Below, in pieces: positions 43,301 through 51,100 of a DNA stretch of 64,000 nucleotides (position 1 is its first letter; every line of letters starts with the position of its first letter). The notes under the pieces were generated by a model. That model worked only from the letters and a program-made list of their open reading frames with translations, did no database searches and was not told the DNA's origin. Where the stretch lies: the NCBI RefSeq assembly GCF_003970915.1, contig NZ_RXOF01000008.1:186001-250000 (forward strand). The letters run 5' to 3'. The DNA is from Hymenobacter gummosus. Lineage in GTDB: Bacteria > Bacteroidota > Bacteroidia > Cytophagales > Hymenobacteraceae. Made by a program: the position numbers and the translations under genes.

Positions 43301-43403
43301 CCGGGGCAGCCGCCAGGGCGGGGGCGGCCAGCGTCAGCAGCCCGCAGGCGGCTAGCGGCACGGCCCGCCGCAGTACGGAAAACGGGTAAAAGTGGTAGCT
43401 CAT
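40296..43403 (-). CDS. SusC/RagA-family TonB-dependent outer-membrane transporter
   Basis: A 1035-residue importer of oligosaccharides. The signal peptide (about 1-33, ending ALAAA) is followed by a carboxypeptidase-regulatory-like domain with VSGRVTQSDGAPMPGVTVIVKGT, then the TonB-box region ALSEVVVVGYGTQ. The plug includes RIRGLTSAGNNAPLYVVDGF and SIDVLKDASATAIYG, and a 22-strand barrel ends in the aromatic GLNLGF. The open frame continues 26 codons upstream, but the ATG at 43403 starts the signal peptide. A long leader of about 330 bases separates it from a promoter block shared with two GH16 genes. Confidence 0.95.
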   Translation of the reverse strand: MSYHFYPFSVLRRAVPLAACGLLTLAAPALAAAPAGPAAGRVVADVPVSGRVTQSDGAPMPGVTVIVKGTSLGTSTNADGVFALNVPDGSTLVISSVGYIKQEVTVAGPTSGLTVKLEEDLQALSEVVVVGYGTQERGSVTGAVSSVSAEAVKAQPIADAAQALQGRVAGVTVTAGGGDPGGAAGTAVRIRGLTSAGNNAPLYVVDGFPLPSDQGENQLNAISPNDIESIDVLKDASATAIYGLRAANGVVIITTKRGKAGKTNINFEAYRGVQQVWRKLDMLNAEEYAVINNENRLAAGQPIVVDKLRDPAALGEGTNWQDLIFRRAAIQNYSLSAQGGSEKARYAVSGTYFQQDGTIVGSHFERFTVRANGDLQLGRMLKVGNNISLTHLNDRRVDAGGSEFGVISFASQIPATIPAYRPDGTWYEPLGNVDNFVEENPLAVALIDNKKFTRNRVISTFFAELEPVKGLRFRTNVGTDLIFDNYRSFRPKLANSQRYTLAGAVANNTYAPSYLIENTLTFDRLFAEKHQVTFLAGQSAQQFDRQFVEAARSGYSRNDLQNVNNGPINEFRGASGYIAPPQRLASYFGRLNYEFGGKYLFQAIARYDGTYAFDQGKKFGFFPGVSAGWRISEEAFLKDQSTVSNLKLRGGWGRVGNALNANPFQYLYVINSGIQYPFGPDGAVNVGAAPTRLANGNLNWEDNNQTNIGLDLGLLDNRIEAAIDVYKRTSPNLIAPVTPSLVSGTYESVSTNAAKVTNKGIDFSLTSHNVRGEGGAFSWTTTLNVSHYKSNLESLGLGKPYDGYSSRGGVIVRYNVGQAPGNFYGFQADGLFQTPEDVRSHATQNGAAPGDLRFKDSNGDGLINADDRVYIGSPVPDFTYGITNTVSWKGFDLNVFIQGSQGNDIYNLNRFYTEGALYGNGSGISRVLNRWTGPGTSNDVPRAIAADPNQNLRVSSYFVEDGSYARLKLLTLGYTLPKTVMQKISASQIRVYVSAQNLVTLTNYSGYDPEVGAAGIDRGIYPQPRVVLVGLNLGF

Positions 43404-43733
43404 GTGTGTGGGAATGGTGTTGAGTGTGGTTGAGAGAAATGGCGTGTAACAGGGCCGGCCCGAGGGCTTCGGCAACGGCATGAGGCAGCCGGGCTCCGGG
43501 CCAGGCGGGCCCGGAACGCAGGTGCAGTCAGGTACTCTTGTAAATGGGGGCCGAACAGGGGCGGCTAGTGGCCGACGGCGGGCAGCGGCGCCCTAGTTGG
43601 CCGGGCGTGCCCCGGCGGCGCGGGCGCGGCGCACGGGGGCGCCAGGCGGGCGGCCGGAGCCGCGGGGTTGGCGCCTCGCGGAGAAGCGGCGCAACCAGCT
43701 ATTGGAGCAGTCATAAGAGCGGTGGGATTGGGT

Positions 43734-43843
43734 CAAATATATCGGCCTTGTTTTCTAAAAATCAAGAGCCAAAAATGCCCATACAGCCCAAAATCAGCGT
43801 TTTTCGCCTACGTCGCACGTTTAGCTGTACGCTTAGCCCACCC
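43734..43843 (-). promoter_or_regulatory. Promoter block of SusC with shared upstream motif
   Basis: On the minus strand: TTG (43763-43765), 21 bases, TATATTTG (43734-43741), a perfect TAnnTTTG. About 90 bases upstream lies GGGTGGGCTAAGCGTACA (43826-43843). The whole block is homologous to those at 52671-52768 and 54604-54712. The rest of the 533-base gap (43404-43733) is a leader in which I see no gene. Confidence 0.7.
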
Positions 43844-43868
43844 ACTTTTTTCGCCTATTTATGCCCTA

Positions 43869-43884
43869 CTGCAATCGATTGCAG
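43869..43884. promoter_or_regulatory. LacI-type operator-like palindrome
   Basis: CTGCAATCGATTGCAG is a perfect 16-base palindrome with the central CG typical of LacI/GalR-family operators. It sits upstream of the SusC promoter block. No LacI gene is present in the window. Confidence 0.5.
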
Positions 43885-43918
43885 CATTCCCCCGAATCCG
43901 GGGTGACGGGTAAAAAAC

Positions 43919-43953
43919 ACGAAAAAAAATGGGCGTTTAGCCCACTTTTTTTT
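43919..43953. terminator. Bidirectional terminator
   Basis: TGGGC (43930-43934), loop GTTTA, GCCCA (43940-43944), flanked by eight A on one side and eight T on the other. The receptor gene's stop (43937-43939) lies in the loop. Confidence 0.75.
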
Positions 43954-46003
43954 CAGTGGTTTTTGCTTTGCCGACCCAGGCCTCCACTTTGCGCGCCAGT
44001 CCCGGCGCCACGGCGGCTTCCTCCTCTCCTACTTCCTCGGCTTCGGTGCTGGTATCGTCGAGCAGCAGCTGGGTCCAGCTCTCGTCTTCGGCCGCATCAC
44101 CCGCCTGCCGGCGCATGGCTTCGAGCACCTTCTGACTGAAGCTCCAGCAGGTGGCGCGGCGCAGCTCCAGCACCCGCGAGAGTTCCTGGGCCGAGTAGCT
44201 GCCCTTGTGCGTGTGCAGCAGAAACACCGCATAGAAGGCCTTCACGATGGGAAACTTGCACTTCTGCAGCAGGGTGTAGGCCGTGGCCGATTCCACGTAG
44301 CGGCAGCGGGTGCAGCGGCGGGAGTGCGGCTCCCGCCCCTCGCAGTAGTTATCGTGCCCGCACTTGCGGCAGTGGTAGCCCTGGGCCCACTTAAGGTCGG
44401 CCAGGTAGCTCAGGCAGGCGTCCTTATCGGGGTAAATCTGGCTGAACTCGCCGAAATCCACCTCCTGCGACAACACGCGGGCGGCCTGGGCCTTCTGCAG
44501 GTCGCGCTGCAGGTCACCGTTGAGCTTCTCGATGGCGGCCGACTGCAAGGCGAGCAGACCGTTGGCCTGCAGCAGCTCCCGGTTCTGGGCCGCAATGGTG
44601 TCGCCCTGGCGGCGCAGCTCCTCGGTGCGCTGGGCCACTAGGTTTTCCAGCTCGGTATTGAGCTGATCCTTAAGCTCATCGTTCTGCCGCAGCTGCTCCA
44701 CCAGCTGCTCCTGTACCTCGTGCTTTTTGCGCAGCTGCTTCACCAGGCGCTGCTGGGCTTTAAGCGTCGCATCCTGGATACCCTTGATTTTCTCGCCCAG
44801 GGCGTAGGACAGAATCACCACTTCCAGCACGAAGGCCGCGTTCATGCTATACACCGTGAAGGCGTTGGTGAAGGTGTCAATGCCGAGCTTGCGCAGAATG
44901 AGGAAGCCCACGCTGACGACGACCAGCGTGTGGGACAACAGAAAGAAGCGGGCCGGCCGGAAACCGCGGCGCCACACCCGCACCGCCGCCACGAACAGCA
45001 TGCCGTAGGGCAGCAGATACAGCCAGAAGCTCAGGTCCGACTGCCACCAGAAGGCGTCGAGCAGCAGGGCGGCGGCACTGAGCAGCACCACGTTGCGTAC
45101 CCAGGGGTCGTAGCGGGGCAGGCGCTGCGGGGCGTCGAGGAAGTGGCGGGCGTAGTAGCTGAAGGTGAGCAGCAGCAGCGGGGCCGACAGATTGGTAATC
45201 AGCTGGTTGAACCACGGGTAATCGGGCCAGAGGTATTGGAAGCCCAGGCCGTCTTCGGACAAGAACACGAGGCTGCAGCTGAGCACGTAGAGCACGTAGC
45301 GCAGGTAGGTCTGCTCGTGGGTGAAGAAGTACAGGCAGAGGTTGTACACCACCATGATGAGCAGGATGCCGTAGAAGCCGCCCAGCAGGCCGTACTCCAT
45401 CTGGAAGTTCTCGACGAGGCCCTGCTCGGTGCGCAGGCGGGCCAGGAAACTGGTTTTGGAATTGGCCTGCAGCCGCAGGTAGTAGGTGCGGGTGCCGTCG
45501 GGGTGCTGGGGCAGGCGCAGCAGGAAGTTCTTGTAACCGTAGGCGCGGGAGGAAAAGGCGTGGTCGGCACCGGTGCGCACGGCGCCCTGGCCGGTGGCTG
45601 CGTCGGGGAAGAAAACGGCTTCGCTGATGTGGGAGTCGTACAGCTCCAGGTACCAGTGCTGGGGCTGGGGGCCGAGGGCGCGCACCGTCAGGCGCAGCCA
45701 GTAGGCCGAGCCGGGGTGCTGCATGTTGGTGGAAATGGTAGAGCCGGCCACGAAACGGGCGGCATTTACGCCCAGCTGCACGTCGCTCAGCGTCATGCGG
45801 CCGCTCGGGTCTTCGAGTACGCTGTAGTGCTGGGGCAGAATGAGCACTTCTTCCTGGTCGGCGCGCACGGTGAGCTGCTGCTCGGGTCCGGGCGGGGCCG
45901 CGGCGGCGGGGCGCCAGAGCAGCAGTAGCAAGGTGAGCCAGCCGAGGCAGCGGGCCAGCGGCGGCAGAATGGCTATGTTGGGAAGCTTGGTGGTGGGGCG
46001 CAT
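43937..46003 (-). CDS. 7TM receptor (7TMR-DISM) fused to an IS1595-type transposase zinc ribbon
   Basis: A 688-residue fusion. A signal peptide (1-36) is followed by a DISMED2-like extracytoplasmic domain (about 40-185: AYWLRLTV, HWYLELYDSHISEAVFF, TYYLRLQANS). A 7TM DISM region (about 195-405) starts FQMEYGLLGGFYGILLIMVV and has LSEDGLGFQYLWP. A long coiled coil covers about 405-520. The output domain (526-630) has CRKC (C545, C548) and CTRC (C564, C567), then ESATAYTLLQKCKFPIVKAF and SYSAQELSRVLELRRATCWSF, matching the N-terminal zinc ribbon and HTH of IS1595 transposases. The transposase DDE domain is absent; an acidic tail follows. Kinase or cyclase outputs, usual for this receptor type, are missing. 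A membrane-tethered DNA-binding regulator of the adjacent SusC locus is the inference. The ATG at 46003 gives the signal peptide; 46060 is an alternative. Confidence 0.85.
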   Translation of the reverse strand: MRPTTKLPNIAILPPLARCLGWLTLLLLLWRPAAAAPPGPEQQLTVRADQEEVLILPQHYSVLEDPSGRMTLSDVQLGVNAARFVAGSTISTNMQHPGSAYWLRLTVRALGPQPQHWYLELYDSHISEAVFFPDAATGQGAVRTGADHAFSSRAYGYKNFLLRLPQHPDGTRTYYLRLQANSKTSFLARLRTEQGLVENFQMEYGLLGGFYGILLIMVVYNLCLYFFTHEQTYLRYVLYVLSCSLVFLSEDGLGFQYLWPDYPWFNQLITNLSAPLLLLTFSYYARHFLDAPQRLPRYDPWVRNVVLLSAAALLLDAFWWQSDLSFWLYLLPYGMLFVAAVRVWRRGFRPARFFLLSHTLVVVSVGFLILRKLGIDTFTNAFTVYSMNAAFVLEVVILSYALGEKIKGIQDATLKAQQRLVKQLRKKHEVQEQLVEQLRQNDELKDQLNTELENLVAQRTEELRRQGDTIAAQNRELLQANGLLALQSAAIEKLNGDLQRDLQKAQAARVLSQEVDFGEFSQIYPDKDACLSYLADLKWAQGYHCRKCGHDNYCEGREPHSRRCTRCRYVESATAYTLLQKCKFPIVKAFYAVFLLHTHKGSYSAQELSRVLELRRATCWSFSQKVLEAMRRQAGDAAEDESWTQLLLDDTSTEAEEVGEEEAAVAPGLARKVEAWVGKAKTTEKKVG

Positions 46004-46118
46004 GGTGGTGGGCAGAGAGGCTGGAAGCTGCCCGCGCGGCGGCTGCCAGGGGCAGCTCACCGGAGCGGTAGCGGTTGGCTAGCAGCTCATCGTCAAGATA
46101 TTCGGCTAAAAAAGATCA

Positions 46119-46170
46119 GGTGACAATGAGGCCGTAGCCTACCAAAAGTAAGTACTAGCTCACTGTCACC
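46119..46170. repeat. Inverted repeat between GH5 and the receptor gene
   Basis: GGTGACAATGAG (46119-46130) pairs with CTCACTGTCACC (46159-46170) with one mismatch. It could serve as a terminator for GH5, though no T run follows. Confidence 0.5.
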
Positions 46171-46211
46171 CAATGCGTAGTAGTTCGCCGGGCCCAATGG
46201 CCCAGCTTAGG

Positions 46212-48089
46212 CTATTGGCCGCCCTGCGCCGCGGCTTTGGTTTCGGCGAAGCGCAGCCAGCCCAGCACGGCCCCGGGCTGCTCTACCAGCAGCCGCAGCG
46301 TGTGCGTGCCGGCCGGCAGGGAGGCAGTGCCGCCGGCCACGGTTTGCCAGCCTGTCGTTGCCGGGTCGGCGGCGACAGTAAACGTGCCCACGGTAGCCTC
46401 CCCGAGCTTCAACTGCAGCCGGGCCGGGGCCGGGCCGGAGTTGGTGGCGCGCAGCTGCAGGGCGTACTGGCCGGCCTTGGGCACCGTCACGGTGTAGCTC
46501 AGCCACTCCCCGGCTTCGGTGTGGGCTACGGCGTAGCCACCAGCGCCGGCTTCGGTAGACGCCTGAATATCAACGCCGTCGTTGCGGTACTGGTCGCCGG
46601 TGTTGGTGGGCTTATGCTCGCGGTAGTCTATCCGGGCCGAGTAGGTATCGTGGTAGGCCACACCGTCGCGGCCGAGGTCGTAGGCAGCGGCGGGAATGGT
46701 GGCGGGCAGGGTGTGGCGGGCGAAGGGCTGGCGGGCGTCGGCGGGCTGCAGCAGAGCGAAGAGGGCGTCGCGGTTGACTTCGCAGTTCTCAAACTTACTG
46801 TTCTGCAGCAGCTTGGCGCGGCCCTCCGCCGTCAGGATGCTGCCGTAGGGCTTCACCCGCAGAAAGCTGGTGCCGGCGTCGACGCGCTTCAGGTTCCAGT
46901 GGCACCAGCCGATGTTCTGGGCGTTGAGTTGCTGCACGGCGGCGGCAAACCACTCGTTGGAATTTTCGCCCGTCTCCCCTACCCACACCGGCACCTGCCA
47001 CCGGTCCCGGAAGGCCGCCAGGTTCCGCACCAGGTTGATCTGGTTGGGGTTGGGGTCGGCGGCCTGCGCGTCGTTGGGGCACCAGTAGCGGTGCGAATTA
47101 TACACCAAGCCGGTTTTGTCCTTGACGCGCAACTTGTCCGGGGTCAGGTTGGTGTACTCGTTGCCGTAGCCGTTGCCTTCCAGCAGCAGCAGGTGCTCAT
47201 CCTTCTGGGCCCGCACCGCGTCGATAAGCCGGCTGTAAAAGGCGCTTAGCTCCTGGTTGTCAGCCGACAGCCCGTGCTCGGCGTTCAGGTTGTGCGGCTC
47301 GTTGATGAGGTCGTACATGGCAATGCGCGGGTCGTTCTTGTAGCGCCGGGCCAGCTGTTCCCAGAGGCGCACGGTCACGTCCTGGTAGATGAGGCGGCCC
47401 TTGGCGTCGCGGCGCTTCCACAAATCCAGGGGGCGGAAGTTGTCGTTGATGTTGGGGTCGGTGCCCTGGCCGCCGGGGGCCGCGTGCAGGTCGAGCACCA
47501 CGTACAGCTGGTCGGCGGCGCACCAGCCGAGCACGTTGTCGATGGCCCGGATGCCGTCGAGCTGGTCGAGGTCGGTGAAGAGCTGGCCCGCATCGTACCA
47601 CTGGCTGAGCGTCTGCACGTACGCGGTCAGGGCGGCGTCGCTCTTGGGGCTTTGCAGGGCCTTGGTGCGGGCCCAGCGCTGCTGCTGGGTCAGAAACAAA
47701 TCGTAGTGAAAGGGCAGCCGCACGCAGTTAAAGCCCTGTTTGGCAATAAAATCAATGTCGGCCTTGGTGACGAAGCCGGCGCGGTACTGGCGGTAGAACT
47801 CCTCCACGTCCTTCTCGGGCATGGTGCGCAGCAGGCCCTGCTGGATGCGGCGCTGGCAGTCGAGGGTGTCGGTTTTGAGGATGTAGCTTTCCTGCAGCAG
47901 CCAGCCGCCCACGTTCACGCCGCGCAGCACCACCGGCTGGCCCTGGGCATTCACAATCTGCGGACCGCGGGCTGCTAAGCGGCTCATTTGCTGGGCCGAA
48001 GCGGTGCAGGCAAGCAGGGCCAGCGCCCCGGTCAGGGCAGTCAGGCGGATACTACGGGTCGGGCGGTTGGGGAAAAAAGTTGGATTCAT
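46212..48089 (-). CDS. GH5 glucanase with C-terminal CBM6
   Basis: A 625-residue secreted endo- or exo-glucanase. The signal peptide ends ALLACTASA (about residue 32). The GH5 barrel has VLRGVNVGGWLLQE, FNCVRLPFHYD, VVLDLHAAPGGQ, the acid/base E264 in YDLINEPHN and the nucleophile E372 in VWVGETGEN. The wording LRGVNVGGWL and LDLHAAPGGQ resembles exo-beta-1,3-glucanase-like GH5 members. From about 485 to 620 a CBM6-like jelly roll follows (DGVDIQASTEAGAGGYAVAH, GEWLSYTVTVPKAGQYALQL, WLRFAE). No T9SS domain is visible. The start at 48089 gives the signal peptide. Confidence 0.88.
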   Translation of the reverse strand: MNPTFFPNRPTRSIRLTALTGALALLACTASAQQMSRLAARGPQIVNAQGQPVVLRGVNVGGWLLQESYILKTDTLDCQRRIQQGLLRTMPEKDVEEFYRQYRAGFVTKADIDFIAKQGFNCVRLPFHYDLFLTQQQRWARTKALQSPKSDAALTAYVQTLSQWYDAGQLFTDLDQLDGIRAIDNVLGWCAADQLYVVLDLHAAPGGQGTDPNINDNFRPLDLWKRRDAKGRLIYQDVTVRLWEQLARRYKNDPRIAMYDLINEPHNLNAEHGLSADNQELSAFYSRLIDAVRAQKDEHLLLLEGNGYGNEYTNLTPDKLRVKDKTGLVYNSHRYWCPNDAQAADPNPNQINLVRNLAAFRDRWQVPVWVGETGENSNEWFAAAVQQLNAQNIGWCHWNLKRVDAGTSFLRVKPYGSILTAEGRAKLLQNSKFENCEVNRDALFALLQPADARQPFARHTLPATIPAAAYDLGRDGVAYHDTYSARIDYREHKPTNTGDQYRNDGVDIQASTEAGAGGYAVAHTEAGEWLSYTVTVPKAGQYALQLRATNSGPAPARLQLKLGEATVGTFTVAADPATTGWQTVAGGTASLPAGTHTLRLLVEQPGAVLGWLRFAETKAAAQGGQ

Positions 48090-48127
48090 AGCCTCAGAAA
48101 GGGAAAACGGAAGCCCTGTAAAGCGAG

Positions 48128-48157
48128 AAACAGGATGGGGAAGCCCCACCCTGTTTT
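48128..48157 (-). terminator. Terminator-like hairpin after the giant GH16 gene
   Basis: AAACAGGATGGGG (48128-48140) pairs with CCCCACCCTGTTT (48144-48156) with one mismatch. It lies just past the stop of the GH16 gene on the minus strand. Confidence 0.6.
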
Positions 48158-48183
48158 CCTCGCATTCACTCACTTCATTGAGT

Positions 48184-51100
48184 TTACTGTTTGACGATGC
48201 GCTGCATCTGCACGCCGGCCTTGCCGCGCACGGTCAGGAAATACACGCCCCGGCGCAGGGCCCGCAGGTCCAGGGTAGCCGACTGCTGCTGAGCGGCTTG
48301 CTCCAGCACGGTGCGGCCCAGCGCATCGGTCAGGGTGAGGGTGGCCGGGCCGCCGGGCAGCACTACGGTCAGCTCCTCGGTGGCCGGGTTCGGGAAGGCC
48401 AGGGCGGCACTGGCGCGGGCGGCGGTGGTAGCCAGGGCGGTGCGGGCGGCGGTGCAGCTCTGGCCCGCGGTGTAGGTGAAGGGCGAGGCCGCGTTGTTGC
48501 GCTCGGGGCCCCCAGCCCCTACCTGGTAGGTGAAGTAAAGGCTGGTAACCGTGCCGCTTGCCAGCGCCAGGGTGTAGGTGAAGTCCCCGGCGGCGTTTTT
48601 GGTCATGCTGTAGCCGGGGTAGGTGCCGGAGCTGCCCACACGCAGGTACAGGATGGCCAGGTTGCCGCCCGCCGTGGCTCCTAGCGGATGGAAGGTAAAC
48701 GTCACGTTACCGCCGCTGCTCACCGCCCCGTAGCTGAAGTCGGTGGTGGTGGCGCAGTAGCTGCCGCCGCTGCTGCCGTTCACCGTCACCGATACGGCGC
48801 TGGAGGTCGTCACGGCGCCGGCGTTGTCGGTGGCGCGGGCGGTAACAGAGTAGGTGCCGGCGGCTACACCGGTCCAGGAGTAAGTGTAGGGGCTGCTGGT
48901 GTCGGTACCGAGCAGCGTCGAGCCCTGGTAGAAGTCGACTTTGCTGATGGTCCCGTCCGAATTCGAAGCATTGGCGGCCAGGCTGATAGTGGCCGGGGCC
49001 GTGAACGAAGCGCCGGCCGCGGGCGAAGTCAGGCTGACGCTCGGGGCGGCGTTGGTAGTGCCGGCGGCAAACGACAGCCAGTTGAGGTTGGCGCCCGCTG
49101 CGGGGGCGTACACCCGCAGGGTCTGGGCGCCGGCGGGCAGGGTTACGCTGGTCGTCGCCGTGGCCCAGGTCTGCCAGCCGCCGGTGTTGGCCACGTTCAC
49201 GCTGCCCAAGGTGGTACCGGCGCTGTTGCGCAGCTGCAGCTGTCCGCCGCCCGTGGCACTGGCCACCCGGAAGCTCACGGTGTAGGTGCCGGCCGAGGCC
49301 ACATTCACGGCATAGTCCATCCAGTCGCCGGCGTCAATCCAGCCCACGTTCAGGCCGCCGCCGGTGTCGGTGGTGGCTTCCGTCTGAATGCCCGATTGGG
49401 TAGTAAACGACTCCGCCTCAATCTTGCCCGGAATGGCCTGCCCCGTCGGCGCAGCCGCCACCGTCACCGATACGGCGCTGGAGGTCGTCACGGCGCCGGC
49501 GTTGTCGGTGGCGCGGGCAGTGATGGAGTAGGTGCCGGCGGCTACGCCGGTCCAGCTGTAGCTGTAGGGGCTGCTGGTGTCGGTACCGAGCAGCGTCGAG
49601 CCCTGGTAGAAGTCGACTTTGCTGATCGAGCCGTCCGAATCCGAGGCATTGGCCGCCAGGCTGATGGTGGCCGGGGCCGTGAACGAAGCACCGGCCGCGG
49701 GCGAAGTCAGACTAACCGACGGGGCCACGTTCGTCGCGCCGTTCTTGGTCAGGCTGCGCAGGTTATCCACGTAGAAAGTGTGGCCGGTCAGCGTATTTGG
49801 GGCGAACAGGAACACGGAGTTGTCCACGTCGGCGTCGGGGGTGCTGGGGTCGGGGGCGCTGGCGAAGGTGAAGATGAGCGTGTGCCAGGCGTTGGTTTGC
49901 TTTACCACGGCCTGGTAGATGCTGTGGCGGCCGGTGGGGTAGTTCTGGGGCCGGGAGGCGGCGCTGCTTTCCAGCTGCCAGCTGATGACGGTGCCGGCCG
50001 GGGCGGCGGTGTACACGTCCATGGCAAACACCTTGTCTCCCTTTTTGTAGGCCGCGCCGTCCTTGGTCAGCTGGTTGCGGAAGGCCAGCACGTCGTACTG
50101 CTCGGTCACGTTGCGGGCGTACTGGCCCACTTTGGCCGAAGTATTGATGCCCGTAGCCGACGGATTGTTCACGGCCGCCGCGTAGGTGCCGGTGCCGCTC
50201 AGGAAGGTCAGGTTGCGCGTCGCGTCGTAGTTCTCGAACACGGTGCCGGCCGCGTAGGTCGGCGCGGCGGCCCGCTTGATGATGCGGATGTTGTCGACGT
50301 AGTACGTGTCGCCGGTCAGCGAATTATTGCCGAACAGGAAGGCCAGCTCGTCGATGGCCACGTTGGCCGTGCCCGCGTCGGGCGAGGTTACGTAGTTGAA
50401 GGTCAGCGTCTGCCACTGGTTCTGCACCGTGGTGCGGGCCTCGTAGGTGCTGTTGCGGCCGGCCGGGTACGTGCCCGCGGCGGCGGCTTTGTTCTGCAGG
50501 TTCAGCAGCACGGCGGTGCCCACCGGCGCGGCCGTGTACACGTCGGCCTGAATCTGATAAGTCTGGTTTTTAAACAGGGCCGCGTCCTCGATGATGGTGC
50601 CGGCCGGCGTCGCGTCGAAAAACAGCACGTCGTACTGCTCCGAGCTGTTGCGCACGTAGCGGGCTACCCGGGCCGAGGTGTTCACGCCCGAGGCCGAAGG
50701 GTTGGTGAAGTTGGCCGTGTAGGCGCCGTTGGTCTTGGCGGCGTTCTGCTTGATGCGGGCCGCGCCGTCGTAGTTGATCAGCACGTCGGTGCTCACCACG
50801 GCCGGCACGGGCTGCTGCTTCACCAGCAGGTTGTCGAAGTAGAAGGTGGCGCCGGAGCTGCTGGCGGGCTGAAACAGCAAAGTCACGTTGTCGATGCTGT
50901 AGATGCTGGTGCCCGCGTCGATGCTGCGCTCCAGGTCGAACTCCAGGGTTTCCCAGGCATTCTGCCGGCTGGTGTAAGCGCGGTATGCGCTGTGGCGGCC
51001 CAGCGGGAAGTTGGTGGCCGTCGTGACGGAGCTGTTTTCCAGCTGCAGCGTCACCTTGCTGCCTACCGGCGCGGTGGAGTACACGTCGAGGTAGATTTTC

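Noticed and set aside
43544-43913. Small open frames upstream of SusC
   Set aside because: They overlap the promoter block shared with the GH16 genes and show no coding features; the conservation there is at the DNA level.
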